A DNA stretch of 64,000 nt from Paulownia fortunei (GCA_019321725.1 CM033110.1:13137278-13201277); one strand, 5' to 3'; counted from the stretch's first letter, positions 49,553-62,677 are shown. Numbers and translations: made by a program. The notes: generated by a model not told the origin, from the sequence alone.

Positions 49553-50262
49553 TCACTTCTTTTCCTCTTCTTTTGGTGCCTTGTCTTCTTCCTTCTTCTG
49601 CTGGAACCAAATATATCAGTAACAAATCAAGGGTAACAAAAACATGCACTAGAAGAGCTGTAAGTGAACGGTACTTAATTTCATTTGAGCAAGTTTAGTC
49701 AAAACACAAAAGCCTAATATGATTAACTGACTATAGGTTTCATTTCGTCGTCACTAAGGGAAGAAAATTAAGCAGTAGGGCTCGATATTCAATCATCTCA
49801 TAATGCATGGAGCAAAGCAAAGAAAAGATCAGCTTTAGCATCTTTTTCAAAGGTTTGTTCTGATTATTATAGTTCTTAAACAAAGAAATATATGACAAAT
49901 CTCTTCAACATTTGCATCTAATTGTATTTTCCAACAACAATCATACCCCAAAGGAAAGACGATGATTGAAACAGAGGAAACCAAAAAGAAAAATATAGGG
50001 AATTTTGCACTAGGAACTAATATACACACTTGAAAAAATATAGAGTACCAACAATAATATGACGAATTTTGCACAAAGATTCAATTTTTGTGCGCTAAGA
50101 TTTAAACAATCAATATCACATTTACAGATTAGACAGAGTTCATATATTTATCATTCCATGATCTTTCTATCATCTCATCCTCAATCTAATGTTACAGCTG
50201 GCATCATGTCACTCTCATACATAAACTGAACTTGCAAAAAATTGGACAGAATGGCAAGAACA

Positions 50263-50303
<41 letters not shown>

Positions 50304-53300
50304 AATAAGATAGAAATGTAAGAACTAAATAATATCTTAATCAAAATTAAATTTCTTAACCAACGATTCTTCAATCAATATCAATAGCTGAACTCACCTC
50401 AGACTGACTCTGCATAGAAGCAAGCAAATCTTGGACATGGGGGTCATTTGGATCAACACCAGGAAGCTGTTAAAGCAAATCAACCATGAAATGTAACGAC
50501 AGGAGTGGTAGTTTAATGTTTCTTCCATTTTTTTTAGTATGTACTACATATTTAATGATCAATTAACTATGACAGTGTACCTAGAAAAGCAAGAATATAT
50601 CAGCACAGTAGACTTACTGAAGCAAGGATGGAGGACACGAAGGATTGATCTGCCAACAACTTATTCATGTCTGTCGGGTTTGATTGATCTGCTCCACTGT
50701 CTTGCACAGACAATTGAAGGGCTACAAGAATCAGAACAAATAAATTATGTCAGAAGAATTAGTCAGGTGCAGATGATTCCACCAAAATCCTGTATATGGA
50801 AAGTAATAAGTAAATTTTGGCAAGGGATGGATCACAATGCAGAGAGATACTAGTAAATTAAGGTATAACCCCAGGAAAAATAGTTTATAGGTGAGGTCCC
50901 CTAACACTTGCCATTTTCTAATGAATAGCAGAATCAAAATAGCCAATCGAAACAAGAAGAAAACACAAAAAAGAACAATATGTAAAAATTTCAAATGCTA
51001 TTCTGATAATGTTTGCAAGACAATCCATCGCTTAAAAATATATTGGAAAGAATCAATTCAAGAAAGAACATCATGCTCTGGGAGTGTTCGATGTAATTTT
51101 TTTCCCGAATCCAGTTCTGAGCTCCCAATCTCTATAAACAAACGCATCGTCAGGTGACTTCTGTGCTTTTTAGAGTGTTTGATTCTCCAGAAGGCAACAT
51201 ATCAACAGAAGTTGGAGGCAAGATACATCTATCTGGTAGGTTTAAAATCCAGTAAAGTGCACCAATGTTCAAGAAAATATCAGCTCTGCTGTAACTAGTT
51301 TGCTTTTTTATACTTTTTTTTGGTAGAAGGGTCTCATCCGTGATTTACAAGTTTTGAAAGGATATCACAGCAGTTCTGCTGCACCTCAATATATAAATTA
51401 CAAAGAGTATCTGATAAAAATCTGCACATTAAATTCAAAAGCAGAGCCAATTAAAAAATTTGTTGAACTTCATAAAAAAGGAAAAGAACACACCAAGGAG
51501 AAAATAAATCCTATCAATACTACTTCCATAAGTTAAAATACGTGAAATAACATTATAAAACTGATGTAACTTAACAGCCACAAGACATTAAAAGAGTCTA
51601 AACCTCGGATTTGCCACAATGTTTCAGATGTAACAAGTAATCAGTTTCAGCAGTAGTTTCATGACGATGGGAATACTTCACAGAATGATGAAGGTAAGTA
51701 TTTGTAAAAAACTGAAAACTCAAACTTTACCTGCAAATAATAAGAAATCCTTCTGACACGTGTTTTTCAATGTTATCCATATAAGTATTCAGATTTATCT
51801 TAGGTTACTCAACTAAACCTCAACTTCTCCCAAGTTCCCTTCATTGAAAGTTTAGCTTTGAAAACATTGTTTATAATGTTTTGAAAGAATACCTAGCTAG
51901 GAAAAGGTAGAAAAGATTCCCTCGGTTTTCGCTTGAGAATGAAAATGCGTTTGGATGAATTATTTTTAAAAAGTGAATCTTGTAACGTTACATTTCAAAT
52001 AGTGTCAAATTTTTGATTTCACGTGTTACTTTAAGTAGGATCAATTTGATGTTAGTGGTGTCAAATCATGAAGTTAATTATGTGTTTAAAATATAAAATT
52101 TATTGATGGTTATATGAATAATGTTGTAAAATAGTTGTAATAGTTTATTGTATTTTATACTGAAAAAGAGAGAAATAATGTGTGGTAGGTAGGGAGACTA
52201 ATTATAAAGAACGAGGAGTGAAAAGAGAGGTAGTTGGTGTATGAAGAATGGGGTATCTAGAAAATGGATAAGAAATTGGAGATGGTGTATCCAAAAAATG
52301 TTGTGAAAAAGGTTGTAAATTCATTTTTGTGCTGTTTGAATTTGGATTTGTCATCCAAAAAGTGTAACCAAACAAAGCCTTGTTAACAGCAGCAAAAATT
52401 GAATTTAGATATTGTCGATGTGTCATTGTAGAGTCGAAAGGCTCGGATAACTCAAGCAAGCTTTAGATCAAAGTCTTTCATAGTTATTTTTTCCTTTTCA
52501 GATATATATCGCTTCAAATAATAATTTACAGCATAATGAAACAGTGTGTCTATTAGCCTCACATTATTGAATGGACAAAAATAATTGGAGTAAAACCAAG
52601 AATATTTGAATACTCATTCTTCCATGTAATTGATTTTTGCCCTTTTTTTTTCTAGAGAAGCAATAGAAGGAAATGAAAATTTGAACAGAAAAGTGAAAAG
52701 CATAAACACCTCAGCTAACTAGATAACACTCCCTCTGTTCAAATTTTTTTCTGATATTTTCTTTTTGGAACATCCTAAAATAAGACTATTTTCTAAAACT
52801 TTTCCCCCAAAACCACCATCTCACTTAAAGCAATAATGCAATCCCAGAAACACCCAAAACTTTTCACTTTTAAGTCTCATCTAAAACTCCGTATCAGATC
52901 AAAATAGGACAATAATTTTGGGATCGAGAGAGTATCAGAGTCAGCGAATAATCAGCTTACAGGAAAGAAACAATAGACAAGTTAATATGAGATATTAGCT
53001 AATAAACATAAGCTCTCACCAAGTTGCAAATCATGATCATCAGCAGACGCATCTGACATGTCAGTGTCCCGCACAGCAACTGTAGAGGAAGAATCATCCA
53101 TGGACATAGCCAGGGCCTGCTGTAACAATGCATTCTCATCATCCTGTAAGAACATATCAACTGTTAACTGTAATTAATGTTTCATATATTATCACGCACA
53201 TGAATTCACAGGACATGAATACAGAAGTTTCAGGTCATTTCCAGAAAATTGCACCACCTAATAGAGTAAGGAAAAGAACTTGAACATGCAAAGGGAATAG

Positions 53301-55898
53301 AAAGCATGTAGGCCAATTGGATCAAGAAATCGAAATTCAGTGGAGCTGTTATCCACATAAATGAGAAATAACCGTGTGAACCTTTCTTAGGACCAAGAAA
53401 AACCTAATTCTGATATTCTTTTCCACCACGATACACGACCTCCCAACTCTCTCAAGGATAATCACATGGAAAATATGGCTTCTATAAACATTTAAAATTT
53501 CTGAACAAGCCACAGAAGGGCTCACACAAGATTTCCATTTCCCTTTCTCAACCTGTCTCTATGAGACAGACTGCTTTGTCTCTCACAATATTCAACTTTC
53601 CATAATTTTCCCAAAAGGCCTCTTGCAAATTCTAAATGAAAATTAGCAAGTAGTTCCAAATACAAAGCAAATATAACATAAAAGTACTACAAAAATAAGA
53701 ATAACAAACGTTGGGTAAAGCAGCTTCATTTCAACCTATAAAATTACATTCATGTATGTTCAACCTAAACATTATAGTCTATTACACAAAGATGTTAAAA
53801 CGGATAGCAACACCTCATGACTTATTTAGGCCACGAATACAGTAACCCCTTGCAACATGTTTATCAATAAATAACATATTTATGATAATCATACTTCCAT
53901 GGCTCCAGAATTTTCTTGTTTATATGCAGAAAAATATGGTTATTCGAGTGATATAATTTAAGAGTTCCCATGTGAACTCATGAGTCTGCTTGTAAAATTA
54001 TATTTGGCACAAACCCTGCCCTCACATGTTTATAACTCGACTGTTTACAAGAGTTGAGCAAGAATAATTGAAAAAAATCCAGGAGTAGATGTTATTAGTC
54101 GTGTAACAAACAATGGGATTTACACTTTGAAAAAAAGAGCTAAGTCCCATTTTATAACTATCACGCAGTTTATACAAACAGCAGAGATGCTAAATGAGAA
54201 TCCAATGAAAAAGAGACTCCAACCGTTAGATCATGCGTCTTCTTTTCAGGTTCGGAAGTTCCAGGGTTCACATTCTCAGTCATGGTTGCATCTTGTGAAG
54301 TGGACTGCGGTTCTCCTTTTTCCTGTTTTGCAACTTCTTCAGCAGCCTTCTTTGCAGCTGCTTCTTGCCTTGCCCTCTCCTCTTCCATTGACACTCGAAG
54401 TGCAAGAGCAAGTTCAGGATCCAAGTTTGGATCCACACCAAATTCAAACCCAGAAGCAGCTGCAGCTGCTGCAAAACCACTTCCCCCTTCTCCATCACCA
54501 GTAAAGATTGGGGTACTGCAGAAGAGAGAGACATATCAGAAATCATAAACTAATAGGTTCAATTTGTTTAGACAGAGATTGCTATTTTTAAAAAAAAAGG
54601 ACCTGATAAGCACATCCGAAAGAGCACTTGGACCAGGAGGAACATGAACAATATGACTGCTGTCGTTGTTATTTACTGCAGCAAGCAATGCCTCAAGCTT
54701 CTCAGTCTTTTCCTCATCTTCTTCACCAAAGTTTACAATGTCAAGAGCTACACTGTTCTTTTTCAATTTTCTTCCAATCAACTCTAACACCTTCTTGTCA
54801 TATTTAACAGGACTGAAAAAACAGAAAATAAACAAAACATAAAACTATATATGAAAACAATAGCCAAAAATTTGACTTTAAGGTACATATCATAGTGAAT
54901 TGTACCTTCCCGCAAACACAATTATCCTTTGTTGCTGCTTCTTGTTCTGGCGATGCTTGAGGGCTAACTGCGCAACCTGGATCCCAGCTGCCAAGTTCAT
55001 CTCACCGCCTATCTCTAACCCTATATATCAGTAAAGCACAACGTTATTCTGTGTACAACAACTACATTCACGTAATCACAAAAAGATAGACAATGACTTA
55101 CTAATAAACAACTCACAGACCATCACTACTGACACAACTTACTAAATTTTCATATTTACACACCCATAAGAAACCAATATCTCATTTCTGTTTCCTTCTT
55201 TCATTCTAAAACCAAATCACATGCATACTAAATATTATAGAGACCCAATAATTTTTCATCTTTGGGCTAATTAAAAAATAAAGATCTCAATTTCTAATTA
55301 TTACACAGAAATTTCCATTAAGCACAAAACTAATAAAATTAAGATAACTAATACAGTAGAACACAAGTACAAAAACTAACCGTGCATGCAGGCCAAGATC
55401 TTGCCAAGATCACTAGTAGGAGTGACCAGTACGCGAACCCCTTTTCCAGCCATTGTTAACACTCCCACTGTATTCTCCGGATTCGACTACAGAAAAAACA
55501 GCACAACTAAACCAATCAACAAGCCTTACCACGATTAGATGAAAATAATGCTCCAAATTAACGAGAACTAAATGTACGAGCACAGAAATAGAAACCCTAG
55601 TCAACATCAGAAACACGCGTTAATAAAGATACCAAAAAAAAGAGGAAATTAGAAGAAAATACTTGAGTTTTAGCTCCACAAATTAGGTTAACGGCGTCGG
55701 CTTGAGCTTGGAATCGATTGGGAGAGTAATCACCGTTCCGCATCCACTCCGAATTGTCGATGCAGATCATCGTCGCCTATTTTCAGCAATATGAAAAATT
55801 GATTAGTAAGCAACCAATCCAAATAAAAACTGAACCCTAAGTTCAAAAAAAATAAAATCGGAATGGAATGGAAATAAAGGGCAGACCTCGAGCACCAT
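49553..55898 (-). CDS. RPN10: 26S proteasome regulatory subunit RPN10 (PSMD4/S5a), copy 2
   Basis: Same gene model as copy 1 shifted by 7624: exons 55887-55898, 55663-55776, 55381-55486, 54906-55020, 54603-54812, 54224-54515, 53020-53143, 50618-50721, 50398-50466, 49553-49600, giving 397 residues with the same VWA domain and ubiquitin-interacting motifs. I saw no coding difference from copy 1; the differences I could spot are all in introns or flanks. This copy keeps continuous upstream sequence past 55898, so it is the better one for promoter analysis. It is intact. Whether it is a separate gene or the other allele cannot be settled from the sequence. Confidence 0.93.
50267..50300. repeat. 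(AG)17 microsatellite in RPN10 intron 9, copy 2
   Basis: 34 bases of AG, equal in length to the copy 1 tract. Confidence 0.9.
52727..52934. mobile_element. Stowaway-like MITE in RPN10 intron 7, copy 2
   Basis: Identical by eye to 45103-45310, so it predates the split of the two blocks. Confidence 0.5.
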
Positions 55899-56130
55899 GA
55901 TTGCACAAAATTGGAATCAGATTACAGAAAAACAAAGCCGAACAAAGGAGAAAATGAGTAGCAGAAATGTGTCTTGCTTCGTTCTGTGCGAGAGAATTTG
56001 GGGTTACTTGGACGAGGGGTATAAACTTGTTCTAGAGACAGAAGGGTTCTTTACTCATTTCCGCTTAATATCATATCACCCCTACGTTTCAGAAATATTA
56101 CAATTAAGCCCATGGATTCTCCTTTTTTGT

Positions 56131-57660
56131 TTTTTTTTTGGTTGACTATTGAGTAAAATGCTAGAAATACCTTTTAAAAAGCTTTAAAAACCCTGAAAAT
56201 TTGAGATTTATATATTAAAGTTTTAAACTTTAAATTCCCAATTGTCGTACATTCCACCAAATTGTTTTAATTTTGGACTGAATTTTCAATTTCTTTTTAT
56301 TTCAATTTTCATAACTAAAATTCTTAAAATTATTTTCATAACAATAAAACTGGAAGATATTGATTTTGGACTAAATTCTCTTTTTCTTTTTATTTTAGTT
56401 TGCATAAAAAAATCTTGAAATTATTTTCATAAAAATAAAATTGTACTGGACGCTATTGATTCGGGACCAGATTCTCCTTTTCTTTTTAATTTAATTTGTA
56501 TAAAAAATTCTTGAAATTCTATGCTAACAAGCGATAATGTGAAAGCAAATTTATTGAAAAGTTTGATTTGTAAGAATGTGCATAAAGCATCAATAGAAAA
56601 TTAAATACAAATTACTGTATCAATCATTTACTGTCCCATTGAGTCAACCTGTTAAAAAAAAAAACATTATATTTTTCATGTTCATGGAACTGAATCTTAA
56701 CGGGGATGAAGGAATACTATTTGGATTTTAAAGTTCCCTAATAAAGTTCACAACTACAACCTACTCATTTTTCCTTTTAATTGAAGTTCAATAAATTAAA
56801 TTCAAAATCGATGGCACAAAAGCAACTTCTTCCTCTTACTTTTACACATTCAATTTAATAAAATTAATAATAGAATGAAAAAAGTAGCTTTAGATGAAAA
56901 AGATGTAAACGTTTTTTTTTTTTCTATCAATGAAATAATAACTTTTCTCATATGGAAACTAATAGAATTCATAACTTTTCTTTGGGCATCTTAACCAATC
57001 AATTCTTTAATATCCATAATTTTTAATTACATTTATTAGAAATTATTTATTGTGCAAATTTACAAAAGTATTTCATAAAAAGTTCAAAATATATGCATAA
57101 ACAAAGAAGATTTTGTTTGACAATAAAGATCAGAGAAAAAGCTTTGTAATAATGAAAGTAATTGTACCAAAAAATCATTTCGGATCTTCTATTCAAATTT
57201 AGTATTTCGTCGTATATTTTATATAACACATGCATGTCAAATATATTAAATATTTCCTTAAATATGCATTTAGGTATTTATTCTATACACTTAACGTGTA
57301 TGTATAATATGAAATATAAAACGAAACGCAAAATTAGAATAAAATATATAAAATGCCAAACCACCATTTAATTTAGTAAAAAGAAGGAAATAATTAATCC
57401 TATTAAAGCACACAATACTTATGTTTGTAGTTCAAATGAATTCATCGTCCTTGAGAAAATTCATCCACTCTTGAGCTTAAATTTTTCCAAGTTAGATACC
57501 ACAAACTATTTCAGTGAACTTAAAATGAATCAATTTATTTTGTCAGATAGTGATGGTTGGAATAAATGTGATTGTTATCTAAGCATATTTAGAAAAAATG
57601 GCTAATAAAATGAAAATCGATTTCACTATATATATATAGTGAAATGATCTGGTTTAGTAC
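56131..57660. other. Intergenic DNA upstream of RPN10 copy 2, no gene seen
   Basis: AT-rich sequence. About 56280-56520 holds three diverged copies of a segment with 'ttctttttatttyaatttkcataa...attcttgaaattattttcat', a weak local tandem. No coding frame of note. Confidence 0.45.
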
Positions 57661-57675
57661 CTTAATATTTGCACC

Positions 57676-57752
57676 TTTCTTCTTCTTCTTCTTCTTCTTC
57701 TTCTTCTTCTCTTCTTCTTCTTCTTCTTTATATACATATATATATATATATA
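57676..57752. repeat. Compound (CTT)n-(TA)n microsatellite
   Basis: A long CTT tract with one interruption (57676-57729) runs into TATATACATATATATATATA (to about 57752). A short palindrome, CACTATATATATATAGTG, lies just before it at about 57623-57640. Confidence 0.9.
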
Positions 57753-57879
57753 AAGGATGATATTTCATTCCTTCATTAGGGTAAAATGAAAATTTCAGTT
57801 GCATGATAAATTCTGGTAAATTATCTAGACCTTCTTCACTATTGATAGCATTTTATGTTAAAGATTTGTTTTTAACTTT

Positions 57880-58803
57880 TTTACCCACTATAACTTAATT
57901 TTGTTCCATATGGTAACATAAATTTAATTAAGTATAGCATACGACAGAAAGTAAAAATGAACACCAGCGATTTTTATATGATTTGGATAAATCTATTCTA
58001 TAGGGCTACGCCCAAATATTTTACGATTCATTAATTCAAACAGTTGCAAGAACAATTTGGACTTAAACAATAGACAAACTCCCTTTCTTATTGTTGCCAT
58101 ATATCTTAAATCAATTAGTCGAACATGTTCAGTGAGATCCCTTCAACTTGAAATCTACACTGTTAAACTCCCTTCAATACTGAAATTCCTTTAAACAATT
58201 CTCCAGAAGACTTAATGTTCTTCTCTTGAAGATTTTCAAATTTTCTCTTGAAGAATTCACCCTCTTCTCATAAAGAGTGCAACATTTTTAATATCTCAAT
58301 ACTAAATATCGTGAAATACAATGAAACCAAAGCTTAATCACGTTATTTACCTTGAGACACCTTTTATGCAACAATGTTGAATTCCAAGATCTTGAATGTA
58401 ATTAATCTCCAAATCTCTTAGATTTGGTATACATATCTACAAGATCTTCATATCTATATATCTTCCAAATTTTATGTAATTTCTACAAAATTTCTAGATC
58501 TTGTCTTCCTTATCTACAAGATACTTTGAAGTGCTACATATATCTACAAAATCTTCATATCTTCTAGATTTTGTGCAATTTCTACAAGATTTCTTGTTCT
58601 TATCGTCCTTATCCACAAGATACTTTGATCTTCATAATCTCTCAGAATATCTCACTTCAAAATTTTGCATTACATTATTATGTGATTATCTCATTCAAAT
58701 TCCTACACATAAAGAATAAAAAATATTAATTATTTATCAAACAAAAATACTAAATTTTTGATGTTGCAATATGGCAAGTCCAAAACTTTTCATTATTCTA
58801 ACA
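57880..58803 (-). repeat. 3' LTR of minus-strand copia derivative
   Basis: In reverse complement it starts TGTTAGAATAATGAAAAG (58803 downward), a classic copia LTR start. It aligns with 60104-60770 over shared blocks such as 'aatttggacttaaa/aatttggagttaaa', CAGTGAGATCCC / CAATGAGATCCC and CGTGAAATACAATGAA / CATGAAATACAATGAA. An internal ~100-bp imperfect tandem (ACAAGATACTTTGA repeated at about 58515 and 58614) lengthens this copy. Confidence 0.65.
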
Positions 58804-59689
58804 CTTCAATCTATGCATGAATTTTTCAACTAGGTTATCATAAATACCACTCATAGACTTTACAATCTCCCTTATCAAAACGATTAATACTCCCTCTGAG
58901 TTCAACACTCTAGTTGAAAAGATCAAACAACTTACAGAGGTGGTAATGCTGAAATACAAATGTTGAACGTAAGTCTATCAAGCAAACAATCATCCACTGT
59001 GTGTAACAGCAAAATAGAAAAATTCAAACATATTAAATATATGAATCATTGTTTAGAATTCAAGCAAAGCAAAGTGAAAAATATCCATCATACAACATCA
59101 TCAAATCAACCCTTTTTTTCCTACTTAAGGTAAAGTGACAGTCCATGTTTCCCTCCAAATCAAATCCCGTCTTTTCAGTTGCAGCATTGACACAACAACA
59201 CTTTGAACTTTATTTTGAAATTTAAATAAAAAATCTGTGATAAAAATCTTGTTACAACAAGATACTCCAGCACTACTTCGATGTTGCATAAACACAAATC
59301 CCTTAATTTACGCCAAAAAATAAAAAATTGATATCGAATCAATGAAAATATATATTCGATCACTCAACCATATCCTGAACTTTTTGAAATGCAGAGATAA
59401 ACTAAACACGCATAAGTTCTTAGTATGTAGAGATAAACTAAATCATGATTTTCTGGAATGAAATAGTAAAACCTGAAAACTTGAAATTATTTCATATGGA
59501 TCGAATAGTACAAAAATCCTAATGTAGTTCTTAGTATGCAATACTTGAAATCCTATTTTGTGCATGACAATGTTATATCATGACCATATAAGGTCAACAT
59601 CTATGACTAAATGAAGATAACACTACGTTGCAACAACAGAAAGCACATGCAATTACAACACACAGATTCCTAATGACTTTCTTATTAAG

Positions 59690-59850
59690 TATTGTACATC
59701 AAGTGCTTTAGTAAATATAACAAGAAGTTGTTTCTCAATTATAACATAGTCATTTATCACGGTCTTTCTCTCAACCAAATCCCTAAAAAAGTGATGACGT
59801 ATGTCAATGTGCTTAGTTTCTAGGATCTAAGGTGCACATATCAATTCTCA
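59690..59850 (-). pseudogene. Copia RNase H C-terminal remnant (minus strand)
   Basis: The minus strand reads TKHIDIRHHFFRDLVERKT followed by IFTKALD, the copia polyprotein tail (compare [13 protein letters not shown] in the element at 24 kb). Upstream gag, integrase and reverse-transcriptase coding sequence is missing between here and the primer site near 60092. Confidence 0.65.
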
Positions 59851-60091
59851 CTAATTGTTCTAATTTTTTCTGCTTGGCACCCACTCGAAAATCCATCCAA
59901 CAAAGCTTTCTTAACAATCTTAAGTTCAATGAGGAGGTAAAGCACACATACCTGACCATGTCATCGTCGTTTACGTTAAGTTTGTCCATTGTGCATCTTC
60001 ATTTTGTTCAGTTTCATCCAATAATGGAGAGCATGAAATCGATCCTCTTTTGTGTAGGTAATTCATTCTTGCACGTACAACTTGGTGACCT

Positions 60092-60103
60092 GCTTTGATA
60101 ACA
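60092..60103 (-). other. Primer-binding-site-like sequence of minus-strand copia derivative
   Basis: The minus strand reads TGTTATCAAAGC, close to the tRNA-iMet complement TGGTATCAGAGC, located exactly where the LTR-like sequence of 60104-60770 ends. Confidence 0.6.
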
Positions 60104-60770
60104 TTTTTACCACTTTAACTTAATTAGTTCATTTATTATATTGTAACATAAACCTAATTAAGGTATAACATACTGTAGAAGTATAAATGGGCACTAATAA
60201 TTTTTACATGGTTTGGATAAACCTACTCGATGGGGCTATACCCAGATATTAAACAATTCACCAATTCAAACAATTACGAGGGTAATTTGGAGTTAAAAAA
60301 TAAACATACTCAATCTTCTTATTGTTGTCGTATTTCCTAGACCAATTAGTCTAACTTGTTCAATGAGATCCCCTCAATTTTAAATTTACATTATTGAACT
60401 CTTTTCAATGTTGAAATCCTTTTAGATGGTAAATTGTATTCTCATGAAGATTTCATAATCTTCTCCCAAAGATTGTGATATTTTTAACATCTCAATGTTA
60501 AATATCATGAAATACAATGAAGCCGAAACTTAATCCCATTATTTTTCTTGAGACTCCTTTTACGCAACAATGTTGAATCCTAAAATCTTGGATTTGATTA
60601 ATTTCTAATTTTTCTAGATTTGCTGCATATATTTTATAAGATCTTTATATCTTCAAATCTTCCAGATTTGTTGCAATATACACAAGATTTCTAGATCTCT
60701 AGATTACTAGATTTGTTGTAATATACACAAAATTAACCTTGATAAAATCCTTTTCCCATGGCAGCAATAT
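60104..60770 (-). repeat. 5' LTR of minus-strand copia derivative, start truncated
   Basis: Homologous to 57880-58803 but shorter. The outer end with TGTTAG was not found, so it seems truncated or has lost its start. With the primer site and the RNase H tail it outlines a deleted copia element of about 2.9 kb (57880-60770). Confidence 0.6.
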
Positions 60771-60779
60771 GAAAGCATA

Positions 60780-61265
60780 CTTATTTTTTTGGGATAACTA
60801 GGATTCTATACATCAATAGTTTCTAGGAGAATAATTTATTGCAAAACTCATGACTTCAGTTGCTTCATTAAAGGGCACAAAGGGCACAATAGTTATTTAA
60901 TAGAATAAGGATCACCTTAGTGCATGCACCTTATCACGATGTAGCATAGATCCTTTTCACTCTATGTAAATACCGCTCTGCTCATTCTTTCCTTGAAGGG
61001 GATGGGTCTCTTCTTTCTCTCTCTAGCTCTTGACTTCTTTCTCTTACTCAATGTCTAGCTTGATTGTCATTGGACTTTCATCGGGACTCTCTCGACGCCT
61101 CTAACAGTTTATCATGCCGAGTTTGGTCTCTTTCTATGTTTAATATTATCTTGAAGAACTTGTGAGTTCATTCCTGGTTAGAGATTTGCAATATCACCCA
61201 TCAAAGCTTTATTCTTATTAACCCCAATGCCCAACAATTTGTGCAAAAAAAAAAAAATTCTAAAA
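60780..61265. other. Unassigned DNA between retroelements
   Basis: Contains a repeated AAAGGGCACA pair (about 60870-60889), a CT-rich tract (about 61010-61050) and a 13-base poly-A at about 61245. No gene or recognised element. Confidence 0.4.
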
Positions 61266-61269
61266 TTTG

Positions 61270-61580
61270 ATTGGTCCAATTGAGATGCAACAAATCCCAC
61301 CCATTGCTCTAATGATTCATCAACTATCAACTGATATAGGACTGACCATTAACGATTAAAAAGAGCCCATGTTTGGGTAGCCACTGGGCAATATAAAAAT
61401 ATATGCTTGAAATCCTCACGATCAACAAGACAGATTGGGCAACTTGGATCATCCCCAATATATTTACAAAGAAGTTTATCCTCATTGGCAAAGCTTCCTT
61501 ATAGATTGCCACATCTTAATCTTGATTTTGTTCAGAATTTTTTGAGTCCAAAGAATTTTCTAGTCTTTGTTATTTCCACT
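61270..61580 (-). pseudogene. LINE reverse-transcriptase zinc-finger (zf-RVT) remnant
   Basis: The minus strand reads DDPSCPICLVDREDFKHIF then LYCPVATQTWALFNR (about 61450 down to 61350). This is the C-x2-C...H-x4-C knuckle that ends plant LINE ORF2 proteins. Upstream frames are broken. It is interrupted on its far side by the gypsy-type LTR at 61963. Confidence 0.65.
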
Positions 61581-61962
61581 ACTAGATTCAGCTTATAATA
61601 TCTTTCCTTCTTTACTTGTTGATTTTTCCCTACATAGAGAGCCGACTTCATTGAGAACTTGTCATTCTTGGATTAATGCCACACCAATTTTTCATTGGTC
61701 GTGCCTGAACTCAAAGGAATGGAAAGAAGGATATTTTCGTCCTCTTTCCAAAAATACTCTCTTAGTTAGTTCACGATTCTAGACCTTTAGAATTAGGTTC
61801 CATGAGAGATTTAACTTTTTCACTAATTGGGATAGTGTTAATAGTATGCTCTTATTAACCACTTGTCCTTCTAGATATAAATATTATCTCCTCTACCAAC
61901 TCTTTATCCCATACCCTCCTCAAGGACTTTGTAAATATGGAGATTTTGCAGTCAATTATATA

Positions 61963-62677
61963 TTGATATGTATAATATATTTTAATTTATCAATTTTATA
62001 TTTTTACTTATTTTTGGAATTATCATTGAATTTCAAAATTAAATAAGATATTTTACTGATAGAAAATTAAATATTACCATGTATCAAATTATGATATTTT
62101 GCAAATTATAAAAGTGAATACTAATACTCTGATAATTCAAATCACAACTTGAGATTAAGGTAGTAAATGTCTATCAAATCATCGAGAACTAAATAAATCC
62201 TCCCATGTCATAAAGTAACAATGACAAGAGCCCTCGTTCTACAAGTATAAATAGAGGTCATCTCCAAAAAGTTAGAAAATAAGTTGAGAAGAATAAGAAG
62301 TCCAAGTAAGAAAGATGTTTAAAGAAGTTTTCTCAATTCAAGTCCATCAAATTCAAGGAGATCCATGATGTTCATGGCAAAAAACAAGGCATTCATCACG
62401 GAGCTCATCACATCATGATGTTTAATTTGAGATTAAAGTGTAAAAATCTTGAATTAATGTTATTTAAGGATAAATCAAATTTGAAGGATATCAAATCATC
62501 AATTCCACCTTCAAAATTTCAAATCCCAGAAATTCTTATTTTTGAAGAGAAGAATCAGATGAGTGAAATAGAGATTATATCCACATTCATTCATCAAATT
62601 TAATAAAATTTTATTTACTATTTTTCTTGTTTTTTATTATTGCAAACAACAAAAATTTGAGTTACAAATTTCTAGCA
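61963..62677 (+). repeat. 5' LTR of gypsy-type retrotransposon
   Basis: Starts TGATATGTATAATATATT and ends CTAGCA, about 715 bp. It has a TATA box (TATAAATA, 62246-62253) in its middle and a T-rich 3' part. It is followed by TGCCCAGTGGGAC, the sequence found after the LTR in many plant gypsy elements. The same LTR family is present as a solo copy, reversed, at about 5942-6674. Confidence 0.8.
62246..62253 (+). promoter_or_regulatory. TATA box of the gypsy-type LTR
   Basis: TATAAATA followed by GAGG. The solo LTR at 6 kb keeps the same element (TATAAATAG in reverse). Confidence 0.6.

Larger units (their letters stand above)
48607..56130. repeat. RPN10 block, copy 2 (7.5 kb)
   Basis: Begins immediately after the gap at a base corresponding to 40983 and stays collinear with copy 1 until the T-run at 56130, beyond which unique sequence continues. 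Confidence 0.95.

Noticed and set aside
40983..56130. True tandem duplication of RPN10 as the default reading.
   Set aside because: The exact coincidence of block edges with a 100-N gap and the absence of coding differences make haplotype duplication likelier, though it is not excluded.
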